NCBI RefSeq assembly: GCF_024204665.1
Contig: NZ_CP100355.1
Location: forward strand, 682,001-746,000
Length of the DNA stretch: 64,000 bases
Reading direction: 5' to 3'
From: Natronosalvus rutilus
Lineage (GTDB): Archaea > Halobacteriota > Halobacteria > Halobacteriales > Natrialbaceae
The notes below the pieces were generated by a model, which was not told the DNA's origin, searched no databases, and worked only from the letters and a program-made list of their open reading frames with translations. Positions within the stretch are counted from its first letter, which is position 1. The number at the start of each line of letters is the position of its first letter. The translations under genes were made by a program, and so were the position numbers. Below, in pieces: positions 62,910-64,000 of the stretch.

Positions 62910-63701
62910 TCAGTGGTCGGCCGTCACCGACCCCTCTTGGGCTGTCGCCTCGGACTCGAGCGCTTTCGCTCGAGCGCGGTCGCAGGTCGCGTCCAGGCAG
63001 CGAGTCCCGGTCGTGGTGTCGAACGTGGGGAGGCCGCAGGCACACTCGCCGTCGGCGACGCCCGTCGGGATGACGAACCCGGTGTCGCAGTCGGGATAGT
63101 GTTCACAGCCGGCGATCAGGCCGCCCCGCCGGAGGATCAGCAGGTCACCCTCGCAGTTCGGACAGTCCCACTCGCGGTCGAACGCCTCGCGGACGGCGTC
63201 GTCGAGCGACTCACAGCCGCGGTCGAGACAGACGTGGAACGCGAGGCCGCGCTCGACGCGCATGCGAGGGAGACCACAGTCACAGCGGTCGTCGCGGAGG
63301 GTTGTATCCCGTGGGATGGAATAGCGGTCGCTACAGCCGACGCAGTGGATGCCGTTCGAGCGGACGAGGACGCCGGTGCAGCCGTCGCCTGGACACTCAC
63401 CCACGGGGGTGCCGGTGCTCGAGGCCGGATAGGTGGCGAAGCCGTCCTCGACGTGGGCGGCGACCCGGAGCGTCTGGGTGTCTTTCTTCGCGACGAGGGT
63501 GAACCCGTCCTCGCGGTCGCTCGAGACGTTGTCGGCGCGGGTGAGCCAGGCGACGGGCTGGTAGCCGTCGACGTCGTGGACGAAGACGGTGTTGTCGGGC
63601 TTGACGATGGTCGTGACGCGGCCGCGGTACTCCTCGCGATCGGTTCCGTCGGCGATCACGGTGCAGTCACCGGCGAGGACACGAATGCTGTCGTCGGACA
63701 T
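62910..63701 (-). CDS. NucS-N-like/topoisomerase zinc-finger protein
   Basis: 263 residues from ATG 63699-63701 (MSDDSIRVLAGDCTVIADGT). The first 75 residues resemble the N-terminal domain of the nuclease NucS/EndoMS (IVKPDNTVFVHDVDGYQPVAW). The NucS catalytic domain is absent. Instead come several C4 zinc fingers of the topoisomerase I C-terminal type (CPGDGCTGVLVRS..CVGC, CDCGLPRM..CLDRGC, CPNCEGDLLILRR..C). Probably a DNA-binding protein. Adjacent to endA on the same strand. Confidence 0.8.
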   Translation of the reverse strand: MSDDSIRVLAGDCTVIADGTDREEYRGRVTTIVKPDNTVFVHDVDGYQPVAWLTRADNVSSDREDGFTLVAKKDTQTLRVAAHVEDGFATYPASSTGTPVGECPGDGCTGVLVRSNGIHCVGCSDRYSIPRDTTLRDDRCDCGLPRMRVERGLAFHVCLDRGCESLDDAVREAFDREWDCPNCEGDLLILRRGGLIAGCEHYPDCDTGFVIPTGVADGECACGLPTFDTTTGTRCLDATCDRARAKALESEATAQEGSVTADH

Positions 63702-63725
63702 GGGTGGTCTGGCCGCGCGATGGTA

Positions 63726-63775
63726 TTTGACATCCTCTCCGCGCTGAAGCGCGAGGATTCCCGAGCGTTGGGATA
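63726..63775 (-). mobile_element. Right end of an IS1341-type (IS200/IS605) element
   Basis: Downstream of the tnpB stop lies TTGACATCCTCTCCGCG and a hairpin CCGCGC-TGAA-GCGCGAGG (about 63742-63761), then GAGCGTTGGGATATTAAG up to the stop. This is the usual right-end hairpin. Guide (omega) RNA usually comes from this region in tnpB elements. The same pattern occurs at 11161-11215. Confidence 0.65.
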
Positions 63776-64000
63776 TTAAGATTTGCAACCCACCTGTTCG
63801 CTCGGTGCGAAACGCCCCGAGGTTTGATTGAACAGGTAGGCTACAGGCCGTGCCAAACGACCGTTACTCATATCCTCTGTCGGAGGATTCTGAGTTATCT
63901 TTCTGCGAATGTTCATTGCACCGTTCACGTCCGCGTTCATGGCCACGTCACACGAATCACAGACGTACAACCCACGCTCTACACGGTTCGCGTCACGCTT
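63776..64000 (-). CDS. tnpB: TnpB (IS1341-type RNA-guided nuclease), C-terminal end
   Basis: The frame enters from the right edge. It gives the zinc-finger end KRDANRVERGLYVCDSCD and the last RuvC motif MNADVNGAMNIRRK, with the conserved Asp, and stops at 63776 after SGRFAPSEQVGCKS. About 74 residues are inside the window. It is TnpB of the IS200/IS605 superfamily, ancestral to Cas12. Whether the gene is intact outside cannot be seen. Confidence 0.85.
   Translation of the reverse strand, partial: KRDANRVERGLYVCDSCDVAMNADVNGAMNIRRKITQNPPTEDMSNGRLARPVAYLFNQTSGRFAPSEQVGCKS

Overview
The window is a GC-rich, CTCGAG-rich piece of an archaeal chromosome. Its proteins are strongly acidic and its informational genes are archaeal: mcm, NMD3, RIO1, aIF6, L31e, L39e, prefoldin alpha, a Trm5/Taw2-type methylase, a two-domain tRNA-intron endonuclease, UPF0200 and UPF0201. 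An NAD-dependent DNA ligase, Tat-type signal peptides, HtpX/PspAB and Halobacteria-specific DUF families point to a haloarchaeon, probably of the Natrialba/Natrinema/Haloterrigena kind. Genus assignment is an inference.

Layout. 1-7.4 kb: a partial HhH/MutS-like gene, pspAB and htpX, then a non-coding stretch with ORB-like origin recognition motifs and a 34-bp tandem repeat, followed by nmd3, a Taw2-like methylase, a 28-residue membrane peptide and an Fe-S XPD/DinG-type helicase. 7.5-17.5 kb: an aberrant tRNA-like element, an Old Yellow Enzyme homologue, a HAD phosphatase, a lipoprotein, an IS1341-type remnant, the UPF0201/UPF0200 pair, an ABC exporter, ligA and a DUF2391-like membrane protein. 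17.7-34.2 kb: a catabolic island with two class III aminotransferases, RidA, two paralogous M20 deacylases, a BCCT transporter, a threonine-dehydratase-like lyase, a D-2-hydroxyacid dehydrogenase, a large FAD/Fe-S oxidoreductase and an M24 protein closely resembling ectoine hydrolase (DoeA/EutD). 34.3-45.3 kb: RIO1, a frameshifted TFB fragment, mcm, a DCC-family protein, DUF502, the L39e-L31e-aIF6 operon and the prefoldin-ftsY operon, and two Tat-exported proteins. 45.7-64 kb: ThpR, an isochorismatase-like hydrolase, a DUF373 membrane protein, a six-PAS histidine kinase, a prenyl synthase, TraB-like and zinc-ribbon proteins, a hexapeptide acyltransferase, an aldo/keto reductase, trpS and endA separated by a GAF histidine kinase, a NucS/topoisomerase-zinc-finger protein and the end of a tnpB gene.

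The most interesting system is the island at 17.7-34.2 kb. It reads as an archaeal ectoine/hydroxyectoine degradation module: BCCT uptake, DoeA-like ring opening, M20 deacetylation in place of the bacterial DoeB, class III transamination, and a dehydratase/RidA/hydroxyacid branch that may handle the hydroxylated substrate. Its promoters share an ATTGTNYA-type motif, and a 17-G homopolymer lies just before the transporter start. The second is a set of ORB-like motifs upstream of nmd3, which look like a replication origin with no orc1/cdc6 gene visible in the window.

All family calls come from reading motifs and from memory of the families. No database search was run.
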